From assembly GCA_947493955.1 (NCBI GenBank), contig CANLSQ010000003.1, forward strand, positions 186,001 to 250,000: DNA of 64,000 nt, in the 5' to 3' direction. This document shows, piece by piece, positions 1-8,436 of the stretch. Below the pieces are notes generated by a model that did no database searches, was not told where the DNA came from, and was given only the letters and a program-made list of their open reading frames with translations. Origin of the DNA: an uncultured Sphingomonadaceae bacterium. Lineage in GTDB: Bacteria > Pseudomonadota > Alphaproteobacteria > Sphingomonadales > Sphingomonadaceae. The first letter of the stretch is position 1, and each line of letters starts with the position of its first letter. Both the position numbers and the translations under genes were made by a program.

Positions 1-92
1 ACAGCAACTACCTCGTAGTTTGATTTCTGCAGCGCACGCGTAAGGTGATCACGCATTGCCTGTTCATCTTCCGCAAGGAGAATTTTAATCAT
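1..92 (-). CDS. cpdR: CpdR-like response regulator, N-terminal fragment (cut by window edge)
   Basis: Only the first 30 codons are in the window; the start codon is the CAT at 90-92 read on the minus strand. The peptide begins MIKILLAEDEQAMRDHL, the first beta strand and acidic pocket (E-D-E) of a receiver domain. Stand-alone receivers that begin this way in alphaproteobacteria are usually CpdR, which, when unphosphorylated, directs ClpXP proteolysis at the cell pole. A divergently placed N-formylglutamate amidohydrolase is a familiar neighbour of cpdR in this class, which supports the call. Another single-domain receiver is possible because the phosphorylated Asp and the C-terminus lie outside the window. 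Confidence 0.7.
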   Translation of the reverse strand, partial: MIKILLAEDEQAMRDHLTRALQKSNYEVVA

Positions 93-233
93 GTGCCGGG
101 CTATTCCCTGTGTATATCGTCCAAATATAAGGCGGCTTATATGCCGGGTTTCGATTATAGGCGCAAATCCCTTAACATTTTGGTTCTGTTGACCCTATTT
201 TTGGGATATTCGATATGGAACGAATGGAATCCT

Positions 234-1133
234 ATGACAGATGGCATCACTGAAAGTTTGACAGACCCGCGCCTCCATGAGTTCCATGAGGAGCCTTTTT
301 CATCATATAATGTTGATGATATACAATTTCCGCTGCTGATCAGCGTTCCACATGCCGGACGTGTCTACCCAAAGGAAATATTGGATAACCTGGCGGTTCC
401 CGCCTCCCATTTGCTGCGTCTGGAAGACCGCTACGCAGATCGCCTTGCCAGCGCGGCGATAACTCGGGGATTTGCAGCCATTATCGCTCACAAACCACGA
501 GCATGGGTCGATTTGAACCGAGGACGGTCGGAAATTGATGCGGATATTGTCGACGGCCTATCACGCTCTCAATTGCCTATGCCGAGTCGAAAGGTGCGCG
601 GCGGACTAGGCGTCGTCCCGAGTCGCTTGCATGGGATTGGTCACTTGTGGCGGCGAAAATGGCAGTGGGATGACATTAATGGCCGGATGGACAGCTACCA
701 CGAGCCGTATCATCGCAGCATTACCGAGATATTGGACCGTATGCGTTTAAAATTTGGTGGAGCCATCTTGCTGGATTTACACAGTATGCCGCCGTTAGAT
801 CAAGAACAGGGCCGTGTTGATGTGGTAATTGGCGACCTTTTCGGTCGCAGTGCGGGCTCTCGCTACTCAGAGCTGTCCATGTCTTTCTTGCAACAATCTG
901 GTATTAACGCTCGGCTTAACCACCCATATTCAGGCGGATATATCCTGGATCGGCACAGTGAGGTCGAAAGGGATGTGCATGCTCTTCAACTGGAAGTTGA
1001 TCGTCAATGTTACCTGGATGAAGCTCTGCGGGAACCCGGTTCACAATTGCCGATGCTGAGCGAACATGTTGCGAATCTGGCTGCAAAGCTGGCTGATCAG
1101 ATAGGGAGTCAGTTTTTGCTCGCTGCTGAGTAG
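234..1133 (+). CDS. N-formylglutamate amidohydrolase family protein
   Basis: Predicted to hydrolyse N-formyl-L-glutamate (or a related N-formyl amino acid) to formate and the amino acid, a cytoplasmic step of histidine breakdown in some bacteria. The 299-residue product shows family landmarks: an HAGRVYP motif near residue 40, EDRYAD near 65, PRAWVDLNRGRSE near 95 and DLHSMPP near 180. The open frame runs upstream to position 45, but that part overlaps the divergent cpdR start and translates to an unrelated tail, so ATG 234 (MTDGITESL) is preferred. No hut genes are adjacent, so the physiological substrate is uncertain. It is divergent from cpdR, a common alphaproteobacterial arrangement. Confidence 0.85.
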   Translation: MTDGITESLTDPRLHEFHEEPFSSYNVDDIQFPLLISVPHAGRVYPKEILDNLAVPASHLLRLEDRYADRLASAAITRGFAAIIAHKPRAWVDLNRGRSEIDADIVDGLSRSQLPMPSRKVRGGLGVVPSRLHGIGHLWRRKWQWDDINGRMDSYHEPYHRSITEILDRMRLKFGGAILLDLHSMPPLDQEQGRVDVVIGDLFGRSAGSRYSELSMSFLQQSGINARLNHPYSGGYILDRHSEVERDVHALQLEVDRQCYLDEALREPGSQLPMLSEHVANLAAKLADQIGSQFLLAAE

Positions 1134-1148
1134 GTGGTGGGTTTTTCG

Positions 1149-1182
1149 AAAAAAAAACCACCTCGCCGTTATGGCGAGGTGG
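1149..1182 (-). terminator. Intrinsic terminator of the candidate small RNA
   Basis: Read on the minus strand, a perfect 10-bp GC-rich stem (arms 1173-1182 and 1158-1167, 5-nt loop) is followed at once by a run of nine T (1157-1149). This is a textbook rho-independent terminator. The amidohydrolase gene ends at 1133 on the opposite strand, so the terminator serves something transcribed leftwards. Confidence 0.8.
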
Positions 1183-1294
1183 CCAAGGTTCAGGGAGGTG
1201 GCATTCAAAGAATGCCTGTGCTGATCCAATCGGGGGATGTGGATCTGCACTACTGTTAATGTGGTCTCTTGTGTAACGAGTTGCAAGACCCAAT
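1149..1294 (-). ncRNA. Candidate structured small RNA with C-rich, anti-Shine-Dalgarno-like segments
   Basis: No credible gene occupies this gap, but the minus strand folds into four consecutive hairpins. (1) GGUCUUG at 1290-1284 pairs with CAAGAGACC at 1271-1263. (2) GUGC-U-GAUCCA arms at 1219-1228 and 1240-1249 enclose a loop containing CCCCC. (3) GGCAUUC/GAAUGCC at 1216-1200 is perfect. (4) A 10-bp stem at 1182-1158 is followed by nine U, an intrinsic terminator. Between hairpins 3 and 4 is an unpaired ACCUCCCUGAACC. Possible -10 (AATAAT, 1306-1301) and -35 (CTGTCA, 1330-1325) elements lie upstream. CU-rich single-stranded loops are typical of alphaproteobacterial sRNAs that mask ribosome binding sites. 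It does not match 6S, tmRNA or SRP RNA by eye. Confidence 0.55.
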
Positions 1295-1470
1295 CGCGAA
1301 ATTATTGATCCGATTCTGATCTATTGACAGACAGGGTTATCAAAAATGCCTGTTGGTACCCCGCCGGGCAGCATCCGGCGGAAAAACCAAATTGGTCCAA
1401 AAATCATGTGTTGGAAGGGAGTTTAAGTGAAATGCGGCCGGACCGATATCCGCAATGATTAGGTCTCGGT

Positions 1471-1517
1471 GGCCCAGTGAAGCAATATTTCTGCGTTGAT
1501 ATATGCTTCACTGGGCC
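1471..1517. repeat. Perfect 14-bp inverted repeat between the small RNA and the SapC-family gene
   Basis: Arms GGCCCAGTGAAGCA (1471-1484) and TGCTTCACTGGGCC (1504-1517) are perfect complements with a 19-nt spacer. It lies 30 bp beyond the stop codon of the minus-strand SapC-family gene, so it could be that gene's transcription end or a 3' stabilising hairpin, but there is no T run. A shorter hairpin, CCGCCGG/CCGGCGG at 1361-1381, lies nearby. Nothing else is evident from 1295 to 1546. Confidence 0.6.
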
Positions 1518-1546
1518 ATGATGTCTGATGTTATTTGATTGATAAT

Positions 1547-2326
1547 TTATACAGTGGGAGCCTCTGTCACCTGAGGTACTTTGCCGGCTTCTACTTGTTT
1601 TGCGAATACTTCCCGCATGATTTGCAACGAAAATAGATGTGCATATATCAGAGGTAGCATACCATTTTGGTTGATTTTTCTTAACTCATCGCCGCGCAAT
1701 TCGCGCAATTTTTCTTCGTTCACCATCTGGAAACCACGATAAACAAAAGGTTTTTCCACGCCTGTTTGTTGAATCGAAACTTCACCGTCCATCAGCAAGT
1801 CCATTTTTTTGAGTTCGTCTACAAACTGACCCGTGCGTTGACCGGCCTGTTCAAACTGCTCGCAAAATTGCAAAATATTCTTGGTTTTTTCGGTCGGCTG
1901 GTCTTTCTCAAATAGTGGGTCGCCCTCTTTATAATCACCGATCGCGCCAGTTGTGGGATCGAAGCAGAGCGAGAGCTCATCAGCATCTGGTTGCAGTTTT
2001 GCAAGCATGAATGGGTAGCGTCTTACATAAGCGGGGACATAAGCCGGCTGATTAAACCTGCCGTCTTCGCCCATGAAGGTGTTCACACCTTCGTTGAGAC
2101 CCATTAGAATTAGTGGAACGCTGTTCTCGCCAACCGAAAAAACAATCGGATAGTTGCGCGCAGCATTTGTAAATTCATCAACCGTCAAGGGAATCGCATG
2201 CTGTTCCTGCATGAATGACGCATCGTCCAGACCTTTGACTTTCCAGTTGGCATGTTCTTTGGAATTTAGCGGGACAAGGTCCTTGTAAAACATGGGAAGA
2301 GCTTGAGCTTGAGGCGCACTGGCCAT
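1547..2326 (-). CDS. SapC-family protein
   Basis: A 259-residue soluble protein of the SapC family, named after a Campylobacter S-layer-locus protein; despite some database names it is not the ABC permease SapC. The biochemical role is unknown. The pattern seen is typical: an N-terminal PLNSKEHANWKVK segment, HAIPLTVDEFTNAARNYPIVF near residue 45, YVPAYVRRYPFML near 95 and LCFDPTTGAI near 120. In sphingomonads and caulobacters members often sit with TonB receptors or tryptophan halogenase genes, but not here. It follows the FAD-linked oxidase by 50 bp on the same strand, so cotranscription is possible. The start at 2326 gives MASAPQAQALP and fits the family's usual length. Confidence 0.8.
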   Translation of the reverse strand: MASAPQAQALPMFYKDLVPLNSKEHANWKVKGLDDASFMQEQHAIPLTVDEFTNAARNYPIVFSVGENSVPLILMGLNEGVNTFMGEDGRFNQPAYVPAYVRRYPFMLAKLQPDADELSLCFDPTTGAIGDYKEGDPLFEKDQPTEKTKNILQFCEQFEQAGQRTGQFVDELKKMDLLMDGEVSIQQTGVEKPFVYRGFQMVNEEKLRELRGDELRKINQNGMLPLIYAHLFSLQIMREVFAKQVEAGKVPQVTEAPTV

Positions 2327-2376
2327 AGGGAATTCTCCGAAATAAAAATTTTCAATAATAATCTGCTGCGTCGGCT

Positions 2377-3837
2377 TTAAGAGGCTGATGTGCCGGACGC
2401 AAGAGGAACTAGCTTGCCCGGATTCATTATGTTTTTGGGATCAATCGCGCTTTTGATCGCTCGCAGCACCAATATACGGGCATCGCTGGACAATCGCTCA
2501 AGCTCATCGCGTTTGGTCTGGCCAATACCATGCTCAGCAGAAATTGAACCGCCCTCAGCCACAACAAGGTCATGTACCATCCGTGATATCGTTTGAGAGG
2601 ACTGTTCCATCCATTGTGACCCATCCTGCCCTGCTTTGATTTGGGTTGGCGCTTTGACATGAAAATGCACGTTACCGTCGCCCATATGGCCAAAGGCAGC
2701 CACTTTTGTACCGGTATAAGCTTCTTCAATCTGCGTACCCGCGGTGGTTATGAAGTCCGCCATCCGCGCGACGGGAACGCTGATATCATGTTGTAAAGCC
2801 GGACCGCTGGCGCGTTCTGCTTCTGAAATCGAATCACGAATCTTCCAAAAGGCCTCGGCTTGACTTTCGTTTGAGGCAATGGCTGCATCCTGGATCAGGC
2901 CTTGCTCCAAGGCTTCAGCCAGAAGTTTCTCCACCAGTTCGCGCGGATCGTCCGCCAGTTTCTGATCGCGGACAAATTCTATGAGCACATTCCATGATGC
3001 ACTATCATTTAGTGGTGGGCGGGTATCCGGTATATGTTCAAGGACTGCGTCCAGGCAGGTTTTCGGGACGATTTCAAATCCTTCCAGCGACTGGCCTTCT
3101 CGAGCGTTGAGAAATTTGAACAATGCATAGGCGGCTTGGGGAGAGGCAACACCAGCCCATGCGACACAGCGATCGATCAGGGCTGGCACGGTCTTGAGGG
3201 TTGCAGCTGTTACAATGCCAAGCGTTCCTTCTCCGCCAATCAGGAGCTGTTTCAGATCATAGCCACGATTGTCCTTTTTCAGGGGCGACAAGCCGTCATA
3301 AATACTGCCATCGGGGAGCACCGCTTCCAAACCAGCCACCAGCGAACGCATCGCGCCATGACGCAAAACCTGAGTACCCCCGGCATTGGTTGAAACCAGG
3401 CCACCGATGGTCGCCGACCCTTTGCCACCGAGTGTCAACGGGAAGCGTTGACCATGATCGTTCAAGGCTTCGTGTAAATTTTCCAGTATCACACCGGCGT
3501 CACAGACTGTCAGTTGACCACCAGCATCAATATCACGGATCTTGTTCATCCGGCGCAGTGAAAGCAATATGGACTGTCCTGTCTTATCCGGGGTTGCACC
3601 GCCAACCATTCCACTATTGCCCCCCTGCGGAACAAGGGCAATCGCGTGAGCATTGGCGATTTTGGCAATTGCGGAAACTTCTTCGGTTGAGGCCGGGGAG
3701 ATCAATGCCAACGCCTTGCCGGTATAGCGTCCTCGCCAATCGGTTAGCCAAGGCTCCATATCATCGGAAGCGCTCGTAAAACCCTTCGACCCGACAATTT
3801 CGGCCATACTATTTAACCAATCGGGTATTTCCGACAT
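2377..3837 (-). CDS. FAD-binding oxidase, D-2-hydroxy-acid dehydrogenase type (D-2-hydroxyglutarate/D-lactate)
   Basis: Flavoprotein of the GlcD/D-lactate dehydrogenase/D-2-hydroxyglutarate dehydrogenase group, oxidising a D-2-hydroxy acid to the 2-keto acid. The FAD-binding PCMH domain is in the first half: ALISPASTEEVSAIAK then PQGGNSGMVGGATP, with GKGSATIGGLVSTNAGG near residue 150. The FAD-oxidase C domain follows with GHMGDGNVHFHV near 395 (metal/substrate-binding His) and SAEHGIGQTK near 450. The product is 486 residues from ATG 3837, which has a GGAG six bases upstream; a longer frame reaching 3900 lacks such a site. The substrate cannot be fixed from sequence; D-2-hydroxyglutarate is the usual one for this subgroup. 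Confidence 0.85.
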   Translation of the reverse strand: MSEIPDWLNSMAEIVGSKGFTSASDDMEPWLTDWRGRYTGKALALISPASTEEVSAIAKIANAHAIALVPQGGNSGMVGGATPDKTGQSILLSLRRMNKIRDIDAGGQLTVCDAGVILENLHEALNDHGQRFPLTLGGKGSATIGGLVSTNAGGTQVLRHGAMRSLVAGLEAVLPDGSIYDGLSPLKKDNRGYDLKQLLIGGEGTLGIVTAATLKTVPALIDRCVAWAGVASPQAAYALFKFLNAREGQSLEGFEIVPKTCLDAVLEHIPDTRPPLNDSASWNVLIEFVRDQKLADDPRELVEKLLAEALEQGLIQDAAIASNESQAEAFWKIRDSISEAERASGPALQHDISVPVARMADFITTAGTQIEEAYTGTKVAAFGHMGDGNVHFHVKAPTQIKAGQDGSQWMEQSSQTISRMVHDLVVAEGGSISAEHGIGQTKRDELERLSSDARILVLRAIKSAIDPKNIMNPGKLVPLASGTSAS

Positions 3838-3979
3838 GATGCGCTCCAACATGATGAGAAGGGATTTTTCGGCTATAGATGCTTTGCACTCAAACACCAA
3901 TATGGCAGTAGAAAAGACAGTTCATCAATTGTTCAATCGCCGTTGTTATAGCCATGGTGATGATAACTAGGGGTTTCGG

Positions 3980-4474
3980 GTGAGTCTTTCACTTTTTGCA
4001 TCACTGCTGCTGGCGACGCCGACCGCTTCAGAGCTGCCGATTACCGATACTCCGGGGACAGCCGAGGGCGTTTTTATTGGCCCGGCTGAATACAAACTGG
4101 CGCAGGTCCGTATCGAAAAGCGGGTGATCATCCGGGTACCGCGACGGCGTGCACGTAGGTCTAACCCAGTGGCAGATTTTTCGCGAAGATCTGCCCCCGC
4201 GACCTATAAGGAGCAGAAAATCGGGAAATGTCTGCCGATGGACAATATTCTTGGAGTTCAGCGGTTTGGTGAGCGTTATCTGGATCTAGTTACAAAGGAC
4301 CGTCAGCAGATACGGGCCCGGCTAAAGAAAAAATGCCAGGCACGCAGTTTTTACTCGGGTTTCTACATGGAAAAATCCGGTGACGGGAAAATCTGTGTTG
4401 ACCGTGACATTTTGCATTCGCGAACCGGCACGAAATGCGAGATTGATAAGTTTCGATTGCTAGTACGCGAATGA
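3980..4474 (+). CDS. Secreted hypothetical protein
   Basis: No family recognised. The 164-residue product starts with a short hydrophobic segment (MSLSLFASLLLATPTASE) that looks like a signal peptide cut near residue 17, so a periplasmic location is likely. The mature part is basic, with an RRRARRS cluster near residue 55, and carries four Cys (CLP, CQA, CVD, CEI) that could form two disulfides. The start lies in a short divergent gap next to the FAD oxidase gene and ends about 140 bp before the helicase gene. It may be a lineage-specific sphingomonad protein; real coding is supported by the signal peptide and paired cysteines. Confidence 0.55.
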   Translation: MSLSLFASLLLATPTASELPITDTPGTAEGVFIGPAEYKLAQVRIEKRVIIRVPRRRARRSNPVADFSRRSAPATYKEQKIGKCLPMDNILGVQRFGERYLDLVTKDRQQIRARLKKKCQARSFYSGFYMEKSGDGKICVDRDILHSRTGTKCEIDKFRLLVRE

Positions 4475-4560
4475 TCGCCATTGCTGAGCATCGTCTGACC
4501 AATTGAAAACGCTAGACAGCTTGACAAAAGCAGCGTTTCGCACCATCCCCCCGAACAGCT

Positions 4561-4589
4561 TTGACAGGCTTGTTGATCGTGCGTCTATG
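4561..4589 (+). promoter_or_regulatory. Candidate sigma70 promoter of the DEAD-box helicase gene
   Basis: A perfect TTGACA (4561-4566) is followed after 17 bp by TCTATG (4584-4589), about 24 bp before the ATG at 4613. The -35 match is complete but the -10 match is only three of six bases, so the call is moderate. Confidence 0.4.
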
Positions 4590-4612
4590 CACTGTAATTT
4601 TCCGGAAACACT

Positions 4613-5968
4613 ATGAAATTTGCCGACCTCGGCCTCTCTGATGAATTGTTAAAAGCTGTAGCTGATGCAGGCTATGATGAGCCGACGCCCATTCAGGCAC
4701 AGGCCATTCCACCCGTCCTGATGATGAAGGACATTATCGGGATTGCACAGACCGGTACCGGTAAAACAGCAAGTTTCGTGCTTCCGATGATCGATATCTT
4801 GGCCCATGGTCGTTCCCGGGCGCGAATGCCGAGGTCGCTGATCCTCGAGCCAACCCGAGAATTGGCGGCGCAGGTTGCAGAGAATTTTGAGAAATATGGC
4901 AAGAACCACAATCTCAGCATGGCGCTGCTCATCGGCGGAGTCTCGATGGGCGATCAGGTCAAGGCTTTGGAAAAAGGCGTCGACGTCCTGATCGCCACTC
5001 CTGGTCGATTGATGGATTTGTTTGAACGCGGACGGATTTTGATGTCCGGTTGTGAATTGCTGGTTATTGATGAAGCGGACCGCATGCTCGACATGGGTTT
5101 CATTCCGGATATCGAACAAATTTGTTCGAAATTGCCATCCACGCGGCAGACAATGCTCTTTTCTGCCACGATGCCGCCACCGATCAAGAAATTGTCTGAT
5201 CAGTTTCTCAATAATCCCAAGTCTGTTGAAGTGTCACGGCCTGCAACAGCCAACACGTCGATTGATCAATCGATTATCAACGTCGCGCCAAAGGCAAAGC
5301 GCAAGCTGCTCTATGGTATATTGGACAATGAAGGTGTCGATACTGCGATAATCTTTTGTAATCGCAAAACTGAAGTTCGCGATCTTTGTCAGCAGATGCG
5401 CAAAGATGGATTTGATGCCGGTCAGATACACGGCGACATGGATCAAAGTTCACGCCTTGCCGAACTGGAACGCTTCAAGTCCGGCGAAATCAACATATTA
5501 TGTGCATCCGATGTTGCCGCGCGCGGCTTGGATATAAAGGGTGTCAGCCATGTAGTGAACTACGACATCCCTTGGCATCCTGATGATTATGTTCATCGGA
5601 TCGGCCGAACTGGACGAGCTGGAGCCACTGGCATCGCAATCACATTTGTTACCAAGCGCGACGATGAGCATGTCGATAGCATAGAGAAGTTGACTGGTAT
5701 TAAAATACCCGTGCGAGACAGTAAGTCGGTCAAGCCGGAAAAAAGGCAGAGCAGCAAGACATCATCGCCGGATAAACCAAAAGGCGACAAGCCCAAAAAA
5801 CAGCATGCGGATGATAAGGCCGGAGAAGCCAAAAAGCGTCCGTCCAAATCTTCCGAAAAGTCAGCGAAACCGTCAAAAGAGCAGCCAAAGCCTGAGGCGA
5901 TCGATGAGGAAGAAGATGGCTGGAACGGACCGGTTCCAGGGTTTCTGGACGCTAAGCTGAATCGTTAA
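4613..5968 (+). CDS. DEAD-box ATP-dependent RNA helicase (RhlE-like)
   Basis: Unwinds RNA duplexes with ATP; family members act in ribosome assembly, RNA decay and cold adaptation. The two RecA-like lobes are complete in the 451-residue product: Q motif around residues 24-30 (EPTPIQAQAIP), motif I AQTGTGKT near 46, PTRELA near 82, TPGR near 128, motif II DEAD near 150, SAT near 185, then ARGLDI and HRIGRTGRAG around 305-332. From about residue 365 to the end is a lysine-rich, low-complexity tail typical of the RhlE group, which binds RNA non-specifically. It appears to be a single-gene unit with its own promoter and a downstream hairpin. Confidence 0.93.
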   Translation: MKFADLGLSDELLKAVADAGYDEPTPIQAQAIPPVLMMKDIIGIAQTGTGKTASFVLPMIDILAHGRSRARMPRSLILEPTRELAAQVAENFEKYGKNHNLSMALLIGGVSMGDQVKALEKGVDVLIATPGRLMDLFERGRILMSGCELLVIDEADRMLDMGFIPDIEQICSKLPSTRQTMLFSATMPPPIKKLSDQFLNNPKSVEVSRPATANTSIDQSIINVAPKAKRKLLYGILDNEGVDTAIIFCNRKTEVRDLCQQMRKDGFDAGQIHGDMDQSSRLAELERFKSGEINILCASDVAARGLDIKGVSHVVNYDIPWHPDDYVHRIGRTGRAGATGIAITFVTKRDDEHVDSIEKLTGIKIPVRDSKSVKPEKRQSSKTSSPDKPKGDKPKKQHADDKAGEAKKRPSKSSEKSAKPSKEQPKPEAIDEEEDGWNGPVPGFLDAKLNR

Positions 5969-6004
5969 ACCAGCCTAACCGGCTTTTGAAAAATTCGGCT
6001 GGTT
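5968..6004. terminator. Stem-loop between convergent helicase and lipoprotein genes
   Basis: Arms AACCAGCC (5968-5975) and GGCTGGTT (5997-6004) are perfect complements around a 21-nt loop and fill the 45-bp gap between two convergent genes. The following bases are AT-rich (ATATAT) rather than a clean T run, so it is a plausible shared but weak terminator. Confidence 0.45.
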
Positions 6005-6013
6005 ATATATCCG

Positions 6014-6619
6014 CTATTGCAGCGCCAGGCTGTCCAATATTTGTGTGGCAAGTGGATCAAGAGTTTCGGCACTATCAACCGGATAGCTGACGGCAGCTTG
6101 GATCATGGTACCATCAGGTTTGCGCAGGATACGCTGAGCCGTTTTGCTGCCTTCCTCGATAATGCCGGATGCGCGATATTCATTTTCATTGACATAGTCA
6201 CCGGTCACGCTTTCACCGGCGTCTTCCAGCACCTTAACGGCGGCGGCCAAATCGGCATCTTCGCGATTTTCTATCCAGCCGGCGGTCACCGTCGCATTGG
6301 ATGCGCTGTCCACAAACACTTGCCCATTGTCGTCACTGGCTTCTTCATCAACGGTCCAGTTTTTCGGAACCATGATGGAAAAACCGCGCAGCGCATTGGA
6401 ATAGCTTGTCATTTCAGCACTATCTACAACAGGAGCGGCGCCATCTGCGTTGGCAGCGGCCTCTTCATCGCGAATGGCTTTGCTAGCCGCATCAGCCTGC
6501 TGCGCCAGTTCCTCACTGGATGGCACGTCACCGACGGCCTCCTGTTTTCCGCAAGAGGACAGAAGCAAGGCCGCTGATATGGCCGCACTGATCGGAGCTA
6601 AGATTCGGTCGTTTGTCAT
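6014..6619 (-). CDS. Hypothetical lipoprotein
   Basis: No named family recognised. The 201-residue product begins with a signal peptide ending in a lipobox (LLLSSCG, Cys near residue 24), so it should be lipid-anchored. An acidic Ala/Glu-rich linker (residues 30-70) is followed by a compact domain with FSIMVPKNWTVDEEA and a C-terminal LDPLATQILDSLAL. This layout resembles small bacterial lipoproteins with a PsbP/DUF1795-like alpha-beta domain, but that is only resemblance. It is convergent with the helicase gene and sits downstream of the sigma-54 regulator gene on the same strand with a gap of about 70 bp. Confidence 0.65.
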   Translation of the reverse strand: MTNDRILAPISAAISAALLLSSCGKQEAVGDVPSSEELAQQADAASKAIRDEEAAANADGAAPVVDSAEMTSYSNALRGFSIMVPKNWTVDEEASDDNGQVFVDSASNATVTAGWIENREDADLAAAVKVLEDAGESVTGDYVNENEYRASGIIEEGSKTAQRILRKPDGTMIQAAVSYPVDSAETLDPLATQILDSLALQ

Positions 6620-6691
6620 GTTCGCTAGACTTAGGGAGTGCAGCGTTAAACATCAACTGGGAAGATCAAGTGGTTGGATCAAACAGTCAGA

Positions 6692-8119
6692 TCAGGCCGC
6701 GTTGTCGATTCCCAGATCCGCCAGTTTGCGGTAGAGAGTAGAGCGGCCAATGCCGAGACGGCGCGCGACCTCGGTCATGCGTCCACGATAGTGACCGATA
6801 GCCAGACGAATGACATCGGCTTCGATTTCTTCCAGCGGGCGTAAATTGCCGTCTTCAGAATATAATGTAACCCCAATGCCTTCCGGGCTGCTCGGCATCG
6901 GCGGATGTGTATCACCGGAATCGGCTACAAAAGATGCAATCTGCGGAAACTCGTCGCAGGTGAGCGCATCACGATCGCACATTACGGCGGCCCGAAACAA
7001 AACACTTTGCAATTGGCGAACATTACCCGGCCATTGATAGCTGCGCAGCAAATTCAATGCTTCATCGGTAATTCCGAGGCTGCGAAGCCCGGGCTGCAGC
7101 GCCAGCCGAGTCAGGAAATGCCGTGCAAGAGCCGGGATATCCCCGGTCCGGTCCCGCAAAGGCGGGATGGTAAGCTGTACCACATTCAGTCGGTAATAGA
7201 GGTCCTCGCGGAAGCGCTCTTTCTTAACTTCCTGGTCCAGTGAACGATTGGTGGCGGCGATGACGCGAACATCAATCTGGAAACTGTTCGGGCTACCCAA
7301 GGGCTGAATCTCGGAAGATTTGAGAAAGCGTAGAAGGCGAACCTGCGTTTCCGGAGGCAGCCGATCAACCTCATCAAGGAAAATCGTGCCGCCTTCTGCC
7401 TGTTGTAGAAGGCCGATTTTGCGGTCAAAGGCCCCGGTAAAGGCGCCTTTTTCATGACCGAAGAGAATCGAATCGAGCAGATTGCCGATGATTGCACCGC
7501 AATTGACTTTCAAAAATGGCTGCTTGGAGCGCGGGCTTGCGGCGTGAATGGCGTCGGCAATGACTTCCTTGCCTACGCCGCCTTCGCCTTCGATCAGCAC
7601 AGGTACCCGGGCACGGGCCGCTTTTGCCGCTATCGCAAGGGCCGCGCGGAAGGCCGGTGCCGCTCCGACAATTTCTTCAAATTCCAGCGGCGCCGTGATT
7701 TTTTCACTAAGCGGTTGCAACTCACCGGCTTCCTTTGAGGTTTCCACAGCGGTGGTCAAAGCCTGCAACATCTGTTCCGGAGCAACCGGCTTGATCAGAT
7801 AGTCGGTCGCGCCGGCTCGAACGGCATCAACGGCTTCTGTCACCGAGCCAACGGCGGTCAGCATCAGTATAGGTAGTGCAGGGCGGCGCGATTTTAGTTC
7901 GGTAATCAGCTCGGTAGCCTCTGATCCCGGTGCCCAATGGTCCAGGATAATGGCGTCCAGCATCATGCCATCTTGTGTTCCCAGTGTAGCAATTGCGGTT
8001 TCGGCGTCGCGCGCAAAGATCGTGCGATAACCCGCGCGCGATGCAAGAGCCGAAATCAGCCGGCATTGCGCCGGTTCATCATCAATTAGCATCAGCAATT
8101 TCGTGCCGTTTTGAGCCAT
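6692..8119 (-). CDS. Sigma-54-dependent response regulator (NtrC family)
   Basis: Two-component activator of sigma-54 promoters, 475 residues with the classic three parts. The receiver (1-120) shows the acidic pair in LMLIDDEP and the phospho-acceptor in IILDHW near 55. The AAA+ domain (about 145-375) shows Walker A GEGGVGKE, the sigma-54 contact loop GAFTGA, Walker B GGTIFLDEVD and an arginine finger region. A Fis-type helix-turn-helix is at the C-terminus (VARRLGIGRSTLYRKL). The intact GAFTGA loop means it should truly activate sigma-54. ATG 8119 is preferred over the longer frame to 8149 because the receiver begins there. No partner kinase lies beside it, so its signal is unknown. Confidence 0.9.
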   Translation of the reverse strand: MAQNGTKLLMLIDDEPAQCRLISALASRAGYRTIFARDAETAIATLGTQDGMMLDAIILDHWAPGSEATELITELKSRRPALPILMLTAVGSVTEAVDAVRAGATDYLIKPVAPEQMLQALTTAVETSKEAGELQPLSEKITAPLEFEEIVGAAPAFRAALAIAAKAARARVPVLIEGEGGVGKEVIADAIHAASPRSKQPFLKVNCGAIIGNLLDSILFGHEKGAFTGAFDRKIGLLQQAEGGTIFLDEVDRLPPETQVRLLRFLKSSEIQPLGSPNSFQIDVRVIAATNRSLDQEVKKERFREDLYYRLNVVQLTIPPLRDRTGDIPALARHFLTRLALQPGLRSLGITDEALNLLRSYQWPGNVRQLQSVLFRAAVMCDRDALTCDEFPQIASFVADSGDTHPPMPSSPEGIGVTLYSEDGNLRPLEEIEADVIRLAIGHYRGRMTEVARRLGIGRSTLYRKLADLGIDNAA

Positions 8120-8298
8120 TTTTACCCTATATGTGCCAGAATGGATCACTTCTGTAGCAACGAGGGGTAAAGACCGGATTAAGACCTGCTGATATTTTCT
8201 ATCACTCTTATTAGGGTAAATCGGCTTACGGGGCCTTGAGCCATGCGATATATATGGTTAGAGCAGCGACAATCTTTATTCGAATATTTGGAGGAATC

Positions 8299-8424
8299 AT
8301 GGCTTCTGATAACAATATGAAATCGGCAGAAGAGACATATGGCCGCTTTCTGTCATGGCTGAAGATCGGATCGATCATCACGGCCCTGGTGACGATATTG
8401 GTCATCATCCTCATTGTCAGCTGA
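8299..8424 (+). CDS. aa3-type cytochrome c oxidase subunit IV
   Basis: A 41-residue protein with one C-terminal transmembrane helix (IGSIITALVTILVIILIVS), preceded by MASDNNMKSAEETYGRFLSWLK, the conserved soluble part of bacterial aa3 oxidase subunit IV. In crystal structures of the Paracoccus enzyme this subunit packs on the core of the complex and is not needed for activity. The start at 8299 has a GGAGG seven bases earlier; the in-frame extension upstream to 8236 has no such support. It sits 12 bp before the transhydrogenase genes, an arrangement seen in other sphingomonads, although the main oxidase genes are elsewhere. Confidence 0.88.
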   Translation: MASDNNMKSAEETYGRFLSWLKIGSIITALVTILVIILIVS

Positions 8425-8436
8425 TTGGAATAATCC

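Noticed and set aside
45-233. N-terminal extension of the amidohydrolase
   Set aside because: It overlaps the divergent cpdR start and encodes no conserved sequence; the family N-terminus is reached only after ATG 234.
916-1293. Open frames on the minus strand over the small RNA and the end of the amidohydrolase
   Set aside because: They overlap a well-supported gene and a set of hairpins, and show no protein family features.
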